NCBI RefSeq assembly: GCF_018691265.1
Contig: NW_024881296.1
Coordinates: 10,385,427-10,449,426 of the forward strand
Length of the DNA: 64,000 nt
Direction: 5' to 3'
From: Tyto alba
Lineage: Eukaryota > Chordata > Aves > Strigiformes > Tytonidae
Part shown: positions 24,790 to 37,945 of the stretch, piece by piece
How the letters are laid out: each line of letters starts with the position of its first letter
How positions within the stretch are numbered: position 1 is the stretch's first letter
Translations under genes and position numbers: made by a program
Notes under the pieces: model-generated
Told to the model about the DNA's origin: nothing
Seen by the model: the letters and a program-made list of their open reading frames with translations, nothing else
Database searches by the model: none

Positions 24790-26925
24790 AATCATAGAAC
24801 GGTTTGGATTGGAAGGGACCTTAAAGACCATCTAGTTTCAGCCCCCCTGCCATGGGCAGGGACACCTTCCACTAGGTCAGGTTTCTCAGAGCCCTATCCA
24901 GCCTGGCCTTGAACACTTCCAAGGAGGGGGCAGCCACAGCTTCTCTGGGCAACCTGTTCTGGTGCCTCACCACCCTTGCAGTAAAAAATTTCTTCCTTAT
25001 GTCTAATTTAAATCTAGCCTCTCTCAATTTAAAACCATTACTCCTCCCTGATAAAGAGTCCCTCCCTTCCTTTCCTGTGGGCCCCCTTGAAGTACTGGCA
25101 GGCCGCTATAAGGTCTCCCTGGAGCCTTCTTTTCTCCAGGCTGAACAACCCCAACTCTCTCAGCCTCTTCCCTCATAAGGGAGGTGCTCTAGTCCCTTGG
25201 TCATCTTCGTGGCCTCCTCTGGACCCACTCAAGCAGGTCTGTGTTCTTATGCTGGAGACCCCAGAGCTGAACACAGCACTGCAGGTGGGGTCTCACAAGA
25301 GTGGAGTAGAGGAGCAGAATCCCCTTCCTCGACCTGCTGGCCGCACCTCTCTTGAAGCAGCCCAGAATACAGCTGGCTTTCTGGACTGCAAGTACACATT
25401 GCTGGCTCACAGTCAGTTTTCTGTCCACTACTCCCCCCAAGTCAGTCTGTGCAGGGCTGCTCTCAATCCAGTCATTACCCAGCCTGTGTTTGTATTTGGG
25501 ATTGCCCCGATCCATGTGCAGGACCTTGCACTTGGCCTTGTTGAACTTCATGAGGTTTCCATGGGCCTGCCTGTCAAGGTCCCTCTGACTGGCATCTCTT
25601 CCCTCCAGTGTGTCAACTGCACCATTCAGCTTGGTGTCTTCAGTGAACTTGCTGAGGGGTGCACTCAATCCCACTGTCCGTGTCTCCAACAAAGATGTTA
25701 AACAGCGCTGGTCCCAGCACCAACCCCTGAGGAACACCACTTGGACATTGAGCTGTTGACTGCAACTCTTTGTGTGCGACCTTCCAGCCAATTCCATGTC
25801 CACCAAGCGAACCATCAATCACATCTGTGTCTCTTCAATTTGGAGACAAGGATGTTGTGTGCGATGGTGTCAAAAACTTTGCACAAGTCCATGTAGATGA
25901 TGTCAGTTGCTCTTCCCTTGCCCACTAGCACTGTAACCCCATCACAGAAGGCCACCGAGTTTGTCAGGGAGAATTTACCCCTAGTGAAGCCATGCTGTCT
26001 GTCACAAATCATCTCCTTATTTTCCATGTGCCCTAGTATATTTTCTAGGAGGATCTGCCCCATGATCTTTCTAGGACCAGAGGTGAAACTGACTGCCCTG
26101 TAGTTCCCTGGGTTGTCTTTATTTCCCTTTTTAGAAATGGGAGTTATGTTTCCCCTTTTCCAGTCTGTGGGAACTTCACTGGGCTGCCACAACTTCTCAA
26201 ATATGTTGGATGGTGGCTTAGACACTTCATGCGCCAGTTCCCTCAGGACCTGAGGATGCATCCTATCAGAGCCTGTGGACTGGTGCACTTTCAGGTTCCT
26301 TTGATGGTCTCAAACCTAATCTTCTCCTCCAGCTGGCAGTTCTTCTTTCTCCTAGTCCCTGCCTTTACCTTCTGTGTCTTGGGCAGTGTGGCTGGAGCCC
26401 TTTCCAGTGAAGACTGAGGCAAAAATTCATTGAATACTTTGGCCTTTTTCATATTCTGGGTGAACAAATCTTCCTTTTCCTCCCAGAGAGGGCCCATGTT
26501 TTCCCTAGCCTTCCTTTTATCACCAATGTACATATAAAAGCTTTTTTTGTTCCCCTTAATGTCCCTGGCCAGATTTAATTCTCTAAGGGCTTTGGCCTTC
26601 CTAACCTGGTCCCTGGCTACCTGGACAGTTTCTCTGTATCCCTTCCAGGCTACCTGTTTCCATGCTTCCACCCTCTGTAGGCTTCCTTTTTGTGTTGAGC
26701 CTGTCCAGGAGCTCCTTCTTCATCCATGCAGCCTCCTGGCATTCTTACCTGACTTCCTATTTGTTGGGATGCATTGCTCCTGTGTTGGAGGAGGTGATCC
26801 TTAAATATCAACCAGCTTTCTTGGGCCCCTCTTGCCTCCAGGGCTTTATCCCATCCTACTCTGCCAAGCAGATCCCTGAAGAGGTCAGAGTCTGATATCC
26901 TAAAATCCAGAGTAGCTTGCTAAGG
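24790..26925 (-). mobile_element. CR1 non-LTR retrotransposon, 5'-truncated and inactivated, antisense to FMN2
   Basis: Read on the minus strand this is the 3' part of a CR1 LINE. The 3' end (about 24790-25180) has the typical CR1 tail, seen on the plus strand as ATCATAGAA then GGTTTGGATTGGAAGGGACC. Reverse-transcriptase blocks follow upstream: a finger segment with TDWKRGNITPISKKGNKDNP (about 26120-26180), QHGFTRGKFSLTNS, the first catalytic block YMDLCKVFDTIAHNIL (about 25850-25900), GVPQGLVLGPALFNIF, and the box that is normally FADD, here FTED (25636-25647). The C-terminal region ends near RPHLQC..LWG. These blocks sit in at least three frames, so frameshifts have accumulated. The endonuclease and the promoter are missing. 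CR1 is the dominant LINE of birds and is also common in reptiles, which supports the host call. Confidence 0.95.
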
Positions 26926-29282
26926 TTGAAAATTATCATTGAAGAATACAATTACCTGCATTTTTCAAAAAGGGAGACAGTACAAATGGAAACCATACTG
27001 AGACTTTTCATTCTGCTGTGAATAGCTTATATGTTCTACAGAGGTGGTTTTGATGAAGAATATTACTCAAGTCTTGGTTATAGGAATGGGATGAAGACCT
27101 GTAATATCATACAGGAGGTGACAAGATCATAGTGTTTCATCTTCATGGGAATGGGAGGAGTTGGCAGATGACAAGGAGGCAGAGAACATGTAATTTGGAA
27201 GATGAGCCAGAAGATACAGTCTGAGCCGTGGCAGTAAAAGTATCACAGAAAATCCACAGAAGGCCAGTGTACCTGATACTTCCAAACTTAATTTCATGTT
27301 CCCATTCTTTCAGTTAATTAATCATGTAATACTTTGTAAGAAAATAAAAGTCTTTTTATCCCTTACTGGGGTTTAATAAGTCATTCTAAGCTCCTAAAAA
27401 ATAACTTCTGAGATTATAGTCATCTTCTTTGCTGAAGGGTTTTGGCAGGAGCCTCAGAATACTGATTTGACCTAAGGCTGAAACTCAGCTGTAGTTCTTC
27501 AATTCAAAACTTAGTATGCCTCCCATCCCTCACCAAACTAATGCTTAGGAGAAAGGTAAGAATAGGCTTCAGGAACTTCATGACCTGGGATTTCTGGGAA
27601 GAAAAGCTGTTTGAAATATAAAAATTCAGAGCTTAACCTTTTAGGGGAAAAGATAGAACTGGGAGATCTGTGTTCTTTACTATTTTCATGTCACATAAAG
27701 GCAACCAAGAGAAGTTGCTTTATCATTGCATTTAAATCCCTGTAACAGAAATCAACTGATCATTTAACAATTATGAAATCATGAATCATTTAATTATTCC
27801 AGGTTATTTGCAGTCATCTTCATCTGTTGAAGGTATTACCTTATGCAAATTACGAATATGAGGCGATTAATGGTGTCTGAGGAAAAAGGCTATTGCTGCA
27901 TTTTATTTATAAACCAAAGATAAAAAATTGTAGCTCAAAATCTTGCAGTTTAAGTAGACTGGAATTTAGCTTGTTCATTAAACATGGCTGTGGTTTTAGT
28001 TTTGCTGTTTAACAAATAGATTCAGGGATTAACCTTGTACAGTCAATTTCACGCTTATAGACGCAAAATCATTTTAATTTGAATTAATGCCACGTGTGTG
28101 TAGTGTTGATTGATAGATAGGGTGCTAGCAAACCATTTCTGGTTCCAAAGAAAAGTAGTTAAATGCCTGTGGAGTCCAGTGTTAAAGAGGTATTTGGGTA
28201 TACTTAAACAAAAGTATAACCTTCATCTTGCCCTGAATCAACGAATGTCTCTTCCTTTGACATCAGTGCAGACGCAGGCAGGGCCAGAGGGCAGCGAGGC
28301 AGGGGTGAATTCGGCACCAGCCTCCCCAGGCCGCAGAGGACTTTGGAGCTAGAATGTTTCCACTGTAGTGACAACTAGCTTTTACCTGGAAGTAGGTGAA
28401 AAAGAAACATCAGATGCTTTTAACAAGGGAGGAACTACCTGTTGGTAAGCAGTGGCTTTCAAATGTTGTTGTCTCATGTAAAATAGCTTCAGCCCTGCCT
28501 GGAACAACAGTGCCGCAGCGACTCCATCTGTTGGGCAGTGCAGCATGGCAGGATGTTTTCTCAAGGAAATGAGTGACATTCTAAAGTATTGACACACTTT
28601 CTTTTGGTAGGGTTTACCTCATCACTTCCCTTTAAGGAAAATATGTATTGTCCTTTTTTTAACTTCGTCTGTTTTTTATGTTTGATCAGGGATGGATGGT
28701 TCTGACACATGTAATGGCCATTCAATTTGATGATAAGCCCTAGCTGGTTAGGTACAAAACTTAAGTGACTTAACAGTCTGTTCTAAATATATTGCACAGT
28801 AAGTGCTTGAAACATATAACCCATTTATTGTTGATACAAAGACTTTTTTCACAGCTGTTCACAGTGAAGCTATTTCTCTATGCATTGAAAATTGAACTTT
28901 TTCAGCTTGCATTTGGTAAAATGTGTTAACTGAACTGGCAAAATGAACCTCTATGTCTGTCCTTGGGTCTCCATAGCAATTGTAAGGAACACACAAGCTG
29001 TGTTAAAGCACAGCGTTATCCAAACATTATTACCTTTGTGTTGAGAACCATTATTTTTTTGACTCATGTATTTGATGCAAAGGACAGCTCAATAGTACTA
29101 AATTTAGAGTTAATTGATTGATTCTTTTAGGTTAAAAAGTACTAGCTAGTAGAATTAAATAATTTTTATTACCTTATTTATTCCAAGGCTACTAATACAA
29201 TGGAGAGAATGCTTCAGGTTCAGATGGACAAAATTACATAAGTAATGCAGAGTACAGTAAGAGAAATAAGTTCATTAATTAC

Positions 29283-29295
29283 TTTTTTTTTTTTT
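29283..29295. repeat. Poly-T run (13 nt)
   Basis: T run in intron 1. Confidence 0.85.
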
Positions 29296-31574
29296 ACATA
29301 TATACTTATCCTATATTGTCTGAATGCTAAAGGATGTTTAGACAGTAGTTAATAATCACTAAGCAACAGTAGTTAATAACAACTTTATGAATTAAACTGC
29401 AACTGAATGGCAACTAAGATTCTGAACAAAGTGTTTGATCTTGAGCAACATTGTTAAGAAGCGCTCCAGAAATTAGCAAATGAATGGGTGGATTAGGGGT
29501 AAAAGAAAAAAAAGGCCTCATTTCCTGTTTTGTCATTTACAGATATTATTCCTGTTAATTAGGTTAAAGCAAAAGGGGGAGGGAGAAGGGAAGGGGCTAT
29601 TCTGCTTCTGGGTTTGCAGGAGAATACTCTTTAAACATGACTAGACTACTTAAATGTTGAAACATCCAGACAAAAAAAAAATATATCAAGTCTGACATTC
29701 AAAATCCTGCATAACATTTGTAGGAAGAAATGCGTAGTTTTCTTGCCTAGTCCTATTTTGTGTGTGCAGAGTGCTCTTCCCCTGCTGTATTTTTTTTATT
29801 ATTAGTTTTTCTTCTGTGCATTTTATATAAGTTTTAAAGCACTGACTTCCCAATTCATCCTTATCCATTGTAGTTTCTCATTTAATTGGACAACTTTACT
29901 TGTTATTGAACTTTATCTAGTGATATACGGTGATACTATGGTACTATGATGTGCTTTGCCCCAGAAATTCTGCCTATTGGTGCTCTGGTGCCAGTGTGAT
30001 GCCTTGTACTCTTACTTTTTTCTAAAACTTGCTTATATAGCTCAACCTCAGTATTTATTGCTAGGAAAAGACATTTATTGCAGTAAAAGGACAGTAACTA
30101 GGGTTTTTTTAAATGGTATTTTACAGCACCACTAAGCATTTGCAGCTACAACCCCAAAGAAAAATTACTAAAACAAATCACAAAGACATCTGTCATCAGA
30201 TAGCTCTCTATTTGTGCTTTGCCTCCATGGTTTCATACTGTTGCCTTTCTTCATGTAAGGGATTGCTATACATTGCTGCAACTGTGGGTAAATTGTTGTT
30301 AAAAATCACAGTGCATATCAGCCAGTAAGAAAGCCTGTCTTCAATTAATTAATGACTTTGAAGATTTAACAACTGAACTGTATCTTTAGCTAAATAGAGG
30401 GATATGTTGAATATAGCAGTTATGTTAATATCACCTTATAGATGGTGGAACCAAGGAACAGGGACAAACTAATCAGCAAACATAACAAGACTTGTGTATT
30501 TTATAAGTTTATCCCCTAGCTTATCCCCTTGAATGTACTGTACTGTGTACTTTTATTAAAGGCTAGGAAACTTGAACTAATAATTCAGAATTAACAGATC
30601 TTTAGATGTGGAAAGGAAAATCTTAGGAATAACTTCTAACATTTTAACATATTGTTTATTTTAGGCTGTATTACCATATGAAGTTAAAATAATACAGAAA
30701 CTTTGAGCTAAATGTCGCTTACAATATCCTTCTTAAATTGCATCCAGATGTTGAAAAGAAAAATCTTTTTAGTATGTTCATAAAGTCTGGGAAATTTTAC
30801 ATTTTTAATAAAATAAACATTCAAACAGAAATCTTACATTTGTATGTAAAAAACTATTATTATTTTTGTTATTACTACTTTAAATAACACTAAAATTCTT
30901 TCTTAATGCAGTATATTTTTTCTGGAAAATACCTTTGCCTTCCAGTGAGTGGGTAGAAAAAACAGATTATAGAAAATAATTTACGTACAAATTGTATTCA
31001 CATCTAGTTCATGCTAAAACACAAAATTAACTTTATTATTCCATCTGCCTTTTCTTTTCCAGTAGATCTATTTCATCTCTTTATTTATATCCTATAAATT
31101 TGAGCTTTGGCATCTGTTGACATTTTAGAGTTTAATTAATCAATTTATTATTCTTACATTATAGATTCTGCTGCAGCCTGCATATATAACTAATTTTTGT
31201 AGTCTTTTTCTGGCCAACTGCACACGGTGTATAATGATCTTTCAAACCTCTAGCATTGTCTCCTGCAATATACTTTATAACATATGCTCTGGTGAGATAA
31301 CAGAGAAAATGCTTTGATCATGAAACGTGGCAATATAATAGGAATAAGTCTCTAAGTCTTCAAAAGTTTTACTTCTCTGAATTGCTGCTTGTGGCACTGC
31401 ATCTTAGTTTGGAGGACTCTGCTTCTATGAAGCGGTATTAAATACAAATTTAAACATAATAGTTATCGGGTTTTTTTGTTATAATTGTTTTATTGAGAGT
31501 TTCTCCAAAGAAATAGAGCACAATTTCTTAAGACTATGATCATTTTATGATTCGAAGAACAAAGGCTCATTCCA

Positions 31575-31690
31575 AGAGTTGGGAGACTTGATTCTATTAT
31601 AACTTTGTGTGACACCCTTGGAAAAACTTACTTAATTTCTTGGTAATGGTTTTCCCATCAGGACAATTGTATAATATAAATAAATAGGAA
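31575..31690 (+). mobile_element. MIR-like (CORE-SINE) fossil
   Basis: The order of words matches the conserved MIR body: TTGTGTGACACCCTTGG, then CTTACTTAATTTCTTGG, then TTTTCCCATCAGGACAAT, then ATAATATAAATAA. These correspond to the MIR stretch around TGTGTGACCTTGGGCAAG, TTACTTAACCTCTCTG, TTTCCTCATCTGTAAAAT and GGATAATAATA. Divergence is high, as expected for an element active in early amniotes. It ends about 300 nt before FMN2 exon 2. Identified by eye from memory of the consensus. Confidence 0.6.
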
Positions 31691-31983
31691 ATTGGTGCTG
31701 CAATAGCATCTCATGATTATTGTTCCTACTCCACAGTGCAGCCAACACAATGTGTATTTTCTTGAATATCCTAAGCAATCAGGCTAAAGATCAGTTCAAA
31801 TTATTATGTAGAAGTATTTTATATTAGACTTATTATCGGATACTTTTCTCAATATTTCTTTTTTTTTCATTTCCTGTTTTTACTTCTAGTAGTTGAGACT
31901 TTCAGTACACATTGTAGTACCTTAATGTTTGTGTCCTGTAGATAGTTACAAATCCTTATTGATCTGTGTCATCACCTTGGCAG

Positions 31984-32150
31984 GACGAACTCTGCTGGAA
32001 AAACTCTTCAGCCAGCAGGAAAACGCACCACAAGAAGAAGCAGAAAAACTATGTTCTCGCATTATTGCAATGGGTCTTTTGCTTCCATTCACCGACTGCT
32101 TCAGAGAGCCATGTAATCAGAGTGCCCAGCAAAGCACACCCACATTTGAT
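31984..32150 (+). CDS. FMN2: Formin-2 (FMN2), coding exon 2
   Basis: This 167-nt exon lies between acceptor GGCAG (ends 31983) and donor GTAAGT (starts 32151). It enters in phase 1, completing a glycine codon with exon 1, and leaves in phase 0. It encodes one of the best conserved N-terminal blocks of FMN2: [20 protein letters not shown], then [20 protein letters not shown], then [15 protein letters not shown]. From memory, mammalian FMN2 differs at only a few positions across the first 40 residues. The acceptor's pyrimidine tract is weak. The segment precedes the FH1 region and its biochemical role is not known to me. The open frame continues upstream into the intron, but the phase and the homology fix the boundary. 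Confidence 0.93.
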
Positions 32151-33585
32151 GTAAGTACTGAAAAAGTTACCTTTTGTCTGCTTTGCCAAGCAGGAAATGA
32201 CTTATCGATGGCTCATTGGTCTTGAGAGAATTCTGTTAGTCCTCTTAGTGAAAATTCTTTAGAGTATTGAATGCAATAATCTTTTAAAAAATGTTTCCCT
32301 TCACTTGTAAACAGACATTATCAAATTAAAAGTTTGGAAAGAAGCAGAAGAGGCTCTTTTGTTAACTGGTATACCATGCTTTGTCTAAGTAAGAGAATTA
32401 TTCTAGTTATCTTTCATTGACCAAATCCAACAGGATGGACTTTCTGAAAAGAAACAGTAGCCTAGCTTAGTGCCATGTGAACAGTGTGTCGAAGTCAGCA
32501 ATTTAAGATGTTGCTGGTTTAGCATTGATCTTAATTGGAATTGGACTATCAGTAAAGCCACAAATGCTGTGTTGTTATTTTTTTATGTAAGTCCCCCAAA
32601 TAGATTAGGCTCCTGTAAAACAATGTCGGAAGTATTGTAAAGCCCTGTATGTGTATGCACGTAGTAGTGCATCCTACTTCAAAGGTCTATACATCTGTCT
32701 TGAACAGTATGATCTCAACAATTGAATTTCATGTGGCGCAAAGAGCTGCTGCTGTTGAGTTTGGGAATATGTTTCTGCTTCAGGTTTGGTGGCCACAGTA
32801 CAGGAACAACTACCTCTTTACTCATTATGTGCCCTACAAAGGTGAAAATGTTTAGAATCTGCAGTACAAATTCTACTGGCCGAGACCTTTGAAATTGGGC
32901 TTCTCCTAGCTGATTTTGCTGCTTAGAGTAAATAAAATATCTTACAGAAAATAAATGTTAGTAGTTACGTAAAGAAATGAAACAACAATTAGAGTGAAAA
33001 AACTTACAGTAATGCTGTATTGTACTATAAAAAAAGAACATGTAGGATCTGTAACTCGTGTCCCCTCTTGTGTCTCTTTCCATATCTGTACTTTGCTTTT
33101 TTTTCTTATTGAGTTTGTTGGGATTTATTTCTTTTTTTTTTTTTTAATTAATTAGAGCAAGATTTTAATGTTGGTATAATCACTGATTTCAAAGACCAGA
33201 GGAATTAGACTAGCCCTAAGTAATACTTAATTTTCACTCATCTAGAATTAGGAGATACATGATCTTTGACCTTACTCCAGAATCGGGAGCACAGCCAGCC
33301 CCATATTCCTCCTTCATCTCTGAGTCCATCAGATGTGCCTCCAGTTCAGTCCTGGATTGCCTCCAGTTTGGCTGGTGTCCTTTTCACTCAGCTGAAACTA
33401 CCATCAACAAAGCTCCTGTAACCCTGTCCTGGTCCCAGCCAGGTTTGTCTGCCGCTTCATTGTCCTTCCTCCCTGATACTTCCAGCTCTAGTGCTTGCTT
33501 GTTTATTAATGTTACTCATTTGGCTGTTTTGATTGTTGTCTTAGTCTGGTTCTTGTAAAGTCTCTTAGATCACTCCTTCAGCATG

Positions 33586-33620
33586 TTTTTTTTTTTTTTG
33601 TTTGTTTTTTTTTTTTTTTT
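33586..33620. repeat. Poly-T tract with single G interruptions
   Basis: T runs at 33586-33599 and 33605-33620, separated by GTTTG, in intron 2. Confidence 0.9.
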
Positions 33621-34118
33621 CAGAATTACTAACCCTTTTTGCACTGAAATCCTTACTTAAATCCCTCCTTTTCTCCTTTTGTGACCGATCCCCTGAATTT
33701 CTGAGCTTTAATTTACTGGATTTTAATGTTGAGTAAAATCCATGATTCCCCTTTTGTATAAGCGTGATCCCACAGACTGTTTTTTGAAGATGTTAGGTTA
33801 CAGTTTATGAAAATAATTCAGTAAGTTCTGTTCACTCTATCATCTATTGCTCGTGGTTTGAGATTAATATAAACAGATTATTTAAAAGTCCTATTCTTTC
33901 ACTCTGATTTCCTTTTCTGGATGTCCTCCAGTGAATTTAATTTAACATAGCTAATGCTGAAGTCTCTGCTGTCTTGAAATGTTTGCAATTGCACACTCTG
34001 ATTATATTCTCATCATCTTTATTATTCATGCCCGGTGGTCACCTCTAGTTCTCCCTGTCTTAAAACTGTGTAGCTAAATCTTGTGTCTGTTTTTTCAGTA
34101 ATACGTAAGACATCTGGG

Positions 34119-34134
34119 TTTTTTTTTTTTTTTT
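34119..34134. repeat. Poly-T run (16 nt)
   Basis: T run in intron 2. Confidence 0.9.
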
Positions 34135-37100
34135 CTTTCTCCCAAAATATTCCAGGTTTCACTGTGGGCCTCTACCTCACCCCATTAAATAGTTGAACAC
34201 AACCTCTTTTACTTTTCTCGTTGGATCCTATTTCTCTCTCGTTCACACTGTCTGACTGCTATTAGGCAATGCACTAAGAGTAAAGACAACTTTCACAATT
34301 CTTAGTTTCTTGGGCTAGTATTATAATTACTTCTGGAAGCCAGCTTAAACTAAACTCTTAGCACTTACACTTCTGTTGTAGGTTATGCTTTGTGGATGTG
34401 ATGCATTTTCCTTTGTTAGTATATGGCAAATGTGAAGGACCAACAAATACCCAATGAAAGCATAAATCCTCAGAGAAAAAGCTGTCATCACACTTATGCT
34501 AAGGATGGTGTCCAGTGTTCAGAGGCATATAACTTGGTCAGATTTTGGATAGATTTTAGTGATGATTGGAAATGGTATGTTCTGGAAGTATCTCTAACCT
34601 TTTTGTCAAATTTCAAGTTGTAGTCCAGAAGGATAGGAACTTTAAAACTATTTTAAGAATTTACGAGAAAACTTTCATGTTCTATCTTGGCCCATTTTAT
34701 CGATTATTTCTTTCAAAACAGGTTGTGGTGGACGCCCAGATGAAAAGATTAGTCAGAAAAATAAAAGTTGAACAAAGCTTTAAAAGTAACAGAAGTATAC
34801 GGGGTTAGGTTTTTTAAGATGTTTGCTGTTGAGAAGCAGTGGAAGCTTTCACTATAGCTTTTGCTACCTACTTATAACATAAAGAGTATCTTAAAGAGTA
34901 AGTAAATGTACAATGGCAGATTAGCTGTCTAGAAATATGATGCTCTTTTTGCTAGTTTCCTGTCTCCTGGAGAGGCTGCTAATTATTGCCTCATGGATGT
35001 CATGGCTCCTTACTTGTCAGGCTGTCTTTATAGCCTTTCATTCTTCTGCTAGTATTTATAAAATAAAAAAAGAGGTTTTAAAAGTAAATTAAAAATAAAA
35101 AGGCCAAGTGAGTAAATGCACAACTTAGAGAAATAAAGATTAGCAAAAGCCTATTCAAAGAATGTTCTCCAAAAAATTGCTTGCCTTTTGAATGACTATT
35201 GCCTGCTTACCTTTAATTTTTTTCCCAACAGTTGTGACTTGTTCAAGAGGGCTTCTAAAGTTTCAAATTAAAATAAAATATGTTCTGACTGAATGATATG
35301 TAAGAAATTAATGTTTTGTGAAAAACTCTGTCAGTCCCAAATGACTGTGTCATGTTATAGTTGTATTTCTGCAGTGCAGGTATAGTTGTAAGCTTTTTAG
35401 CATGTTACTTCATTATATTATCCTATTTGTGGAAAATAAATATAAGGCTGAGCTCCCTAAACAGTACATCTTTGGCAAGAATGAAACCACAGGCATGTTT
35501 TGCAGCCACCTGTTGGAGGATCACAATTTTCAACAAGTAGAGATCTCATTTTCTGCTTAGCTCCTTTGTTAATGATGTATCACAGAAGCTAGAAGATGTC
35601 TTCCTTTGGAAAGCCATCAGTAATGTGTATGTTATACACGTTTGCTTTAGAATTTAAACTGTTCATTCACCGATCAAAGAAGCTGGCATTTTCCTATCAA
35701 TGCAAGGCAATTTTATTTATCTTCATCATGCTATTAAGAAATATTGATTGTACCTGGTATTTGCATTTTATCCAGTAGTTGCAATTGCTACGCATGCGTG
35801 TCTGGTCCCTAATTATGACTCCCTATTCCAGATTTTCCAGTTCTCATTGTGCAGTCTTAAGCTATGGACATTTTTTTCCATTCATAGCAGATTTCTGCTT
35901 TTATTCTGACAAGCTTTCCAAGTAGTTTTATGTGTTGTTTCTGAACATTATGTTTAAAACACTTAAATTCTCAGTGAAAACTGGAATGATTTTGTGATAG
36001 AGGCTTTCTATTATCATTTTGTAAGTGCTTTTGAGAAGAAAACTGAGCATAACTTTATATCCATACTATATTCTTTGTTTGGGGAACTTAACCTCTATCG
36101 CACACTGAAGGGTCCAACAACTACCTTTTTCACGTGGCACTAACCAGCAGTATCTTCTTCTACATGTGTGCATGCTAAGCTTTCATTTTTCTTCATTTCT
36201 GGTGTGATTTTGATTGGGTTAGCTCTCTTTACATTTCTTTCAGTGCTTTTACCAAAGGCTGTTACTGTGTCGAGTACTGCTGTTAATGCCTTCTTGATTT
36301 ATAAATTATTTCGGCATATTCTATAATGAAAACTAAGTGGATGTCTTCTGGAGGGTGTCTTTCTTTACTGTGTTATGATGTGATTTTATACATAGGCATG
36401 TTTGACAGTTTGGGATAAGGACTGCCCCTTGTGCGATTCATAGTTATGATGCCTGACTAGATTGTCATCTGTTCCTGAAATAATGCTCTCACAAGGAAGC
36501 AGAGAGACAGACAGCATAAATGAGAAATGCTGTAAAAATGGCTGTTTTCCTATTTTTCTTCTGACCACCTGTGGTGATGCAAATGCTTTTTAGGGAAATA
36601 AAGGCACTGTTTTCTTTCTGCTGAGTAGCAGCAGATGGTGGGACTTCGCAGGTCAGATGGAAGGGGAGTTAGTGACATGAAGACTTTACTTAATTTTAAC
36701 TTATTTAGACTGTTTAAGCCTGTCTGAAAATTAGTAGTTAAACAGATTGCAGACAGACTCCTTTTTCAGAAGTCAGCCAAAATACCAGTGATCAGTTTCC
36801 AAAGAGCAACTTTCTCAAAAATTGACTTCAGCTAAGAACTTCTCTTCCAAACTGCAGCACAAAACTGGCAACAGTGCAGCATTTCTTCAAGCATACTTTC
36901 AATGCTCAGGAATAAAATGTGTAAGACTGAATGTAGTCCCATCTTATGAAATTTGTCACAGCAATATATTGGGGGTCAGTAGTGAATAAGACTTTAAACA
37001 TTAACAAGTATAAATTGTAGAATAGAGCAGAGAAAACAGATTGCTAATCTTTTGTCTTAATCTTTGTTTGTCATGTAGGTTACCATGGCAGTTGAGTTTG

Positions 37101-37867
37101 GCTAAATCAAAGCCCCCATGTCTCCTATTCCTTTTCCATTGCCCAATCACTCTTTGTGACACTTTGTCTTTTGTGGTGAGCAACTCTGAATATTCCTGAG
37201 TAGTAAAATGGAAACAGTTGTATGATCAGTGGGCTGAAATAATCCTGTTATGCCATCTCCCTTCTTCCTTTTTTAAATTTTAATTGCATATTCATTTTAT
37301 AGTTGTTACATCTGGCCCTACAGTATTCTAGCCTTCTCTTTTTTATCTTTTTCTCCTTTCCACTTACTTGTGCTGATGCTACTGTATACACTTTCAACTG
37401 AAGTATCTTTTATGTAAGGTGTTGCTAGGTTTTCATGCTGCTTTTTACAGAGAACATTGCTTACCTGTGTGTTATTCTGAAGAACTGCTTCAAGAGGCAC
37501 GTGTTGGATGTTAAGTTTAAACCACCCGTTTAAAATTTTCAGAATCGTTGTGCATAGGGTGAAGGTGGTGGTCACCCTGTTATCTCATAAGATCTTTATA
37601 TTTTATGACTTTCTGTACTTTAGTTCACGTTCTTAAGAATGATAGTCATAACACAATGTGGTTTTTCTAGCTTGGAATTGAGAATAGTGAGTTGAATTTG
37701 TGTATATTGCATGTCTCTGTTTTTGAAGTTTTTACAGTAGTAATCCACACCTTTTCAAATGGAATAGAGGTGAAAGAAATTTTCTAATGAAACAAATTTC
37801 TTTGAAAATTCAGATTTGTCAGAATCCAAACTTAGTGCAGAACTGTTTCAGTGTAAATGAAAACAAC

Positions 37868-37945
37868 TCCTGGTGGAGAAGCTTGTTGCCTCAGTTTAGA
37901 ATTCCTGGTGGAGAAACTTGTTGCCTCAGCTTAGAATTTCTGGAG
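37868..37945. repeat. 35-nt tandem duplication (about 2.3 copies)
   Basis: The unit starts TCCTGGTGGAGAAGCTTG and ends TTAGAAT. Copies at 37868-37902 and 37903-37937 differ at a few positions, and a partial third copy (TTCTGGAGAGAG) follows. Confidence 0.9.

Larger units (their letters stand above)
12122..31983 (+). other. FMN2: FMN2 intron 1
   Basis: About 19.9 kb between donor GTGAGT and the acceptor at 31982-31983, phase 1. It contains a degenerate antisense CR1 element (24790-26925), a MIR-like fossil (31575-31690), an imperfect inverted repeat (13645-13740), several T runs and a G run at 16158-16168. The small open frames inside resemble no known protein. One of them (15985-16245) overlaps a splice-compatible candidate exon described in the findings. 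The rest shows nothing I can name. Confidence 0.85.

Noticed and set aside
25087..25701. 204-codon plus-strand open frame
   Set aside because: It lies on the antisense strand of the CR1 reverse-transcriptase region and has no protein-like features of its own.
28300..28314. GAATTCGGCACCAG, close to the GAATTCGGCACGAG cDNA-library adapter
   Set aside because: One mismatch, and the flanking sequence continues normally, so vector or adapter contamination is unlikely.
33259..33558. 99-codon open frame in a C/T-rich patch of intron 2
   Set aside because: It hints at an old repeat, but I could not match it to a named family; no splice phase or homology supports coding.
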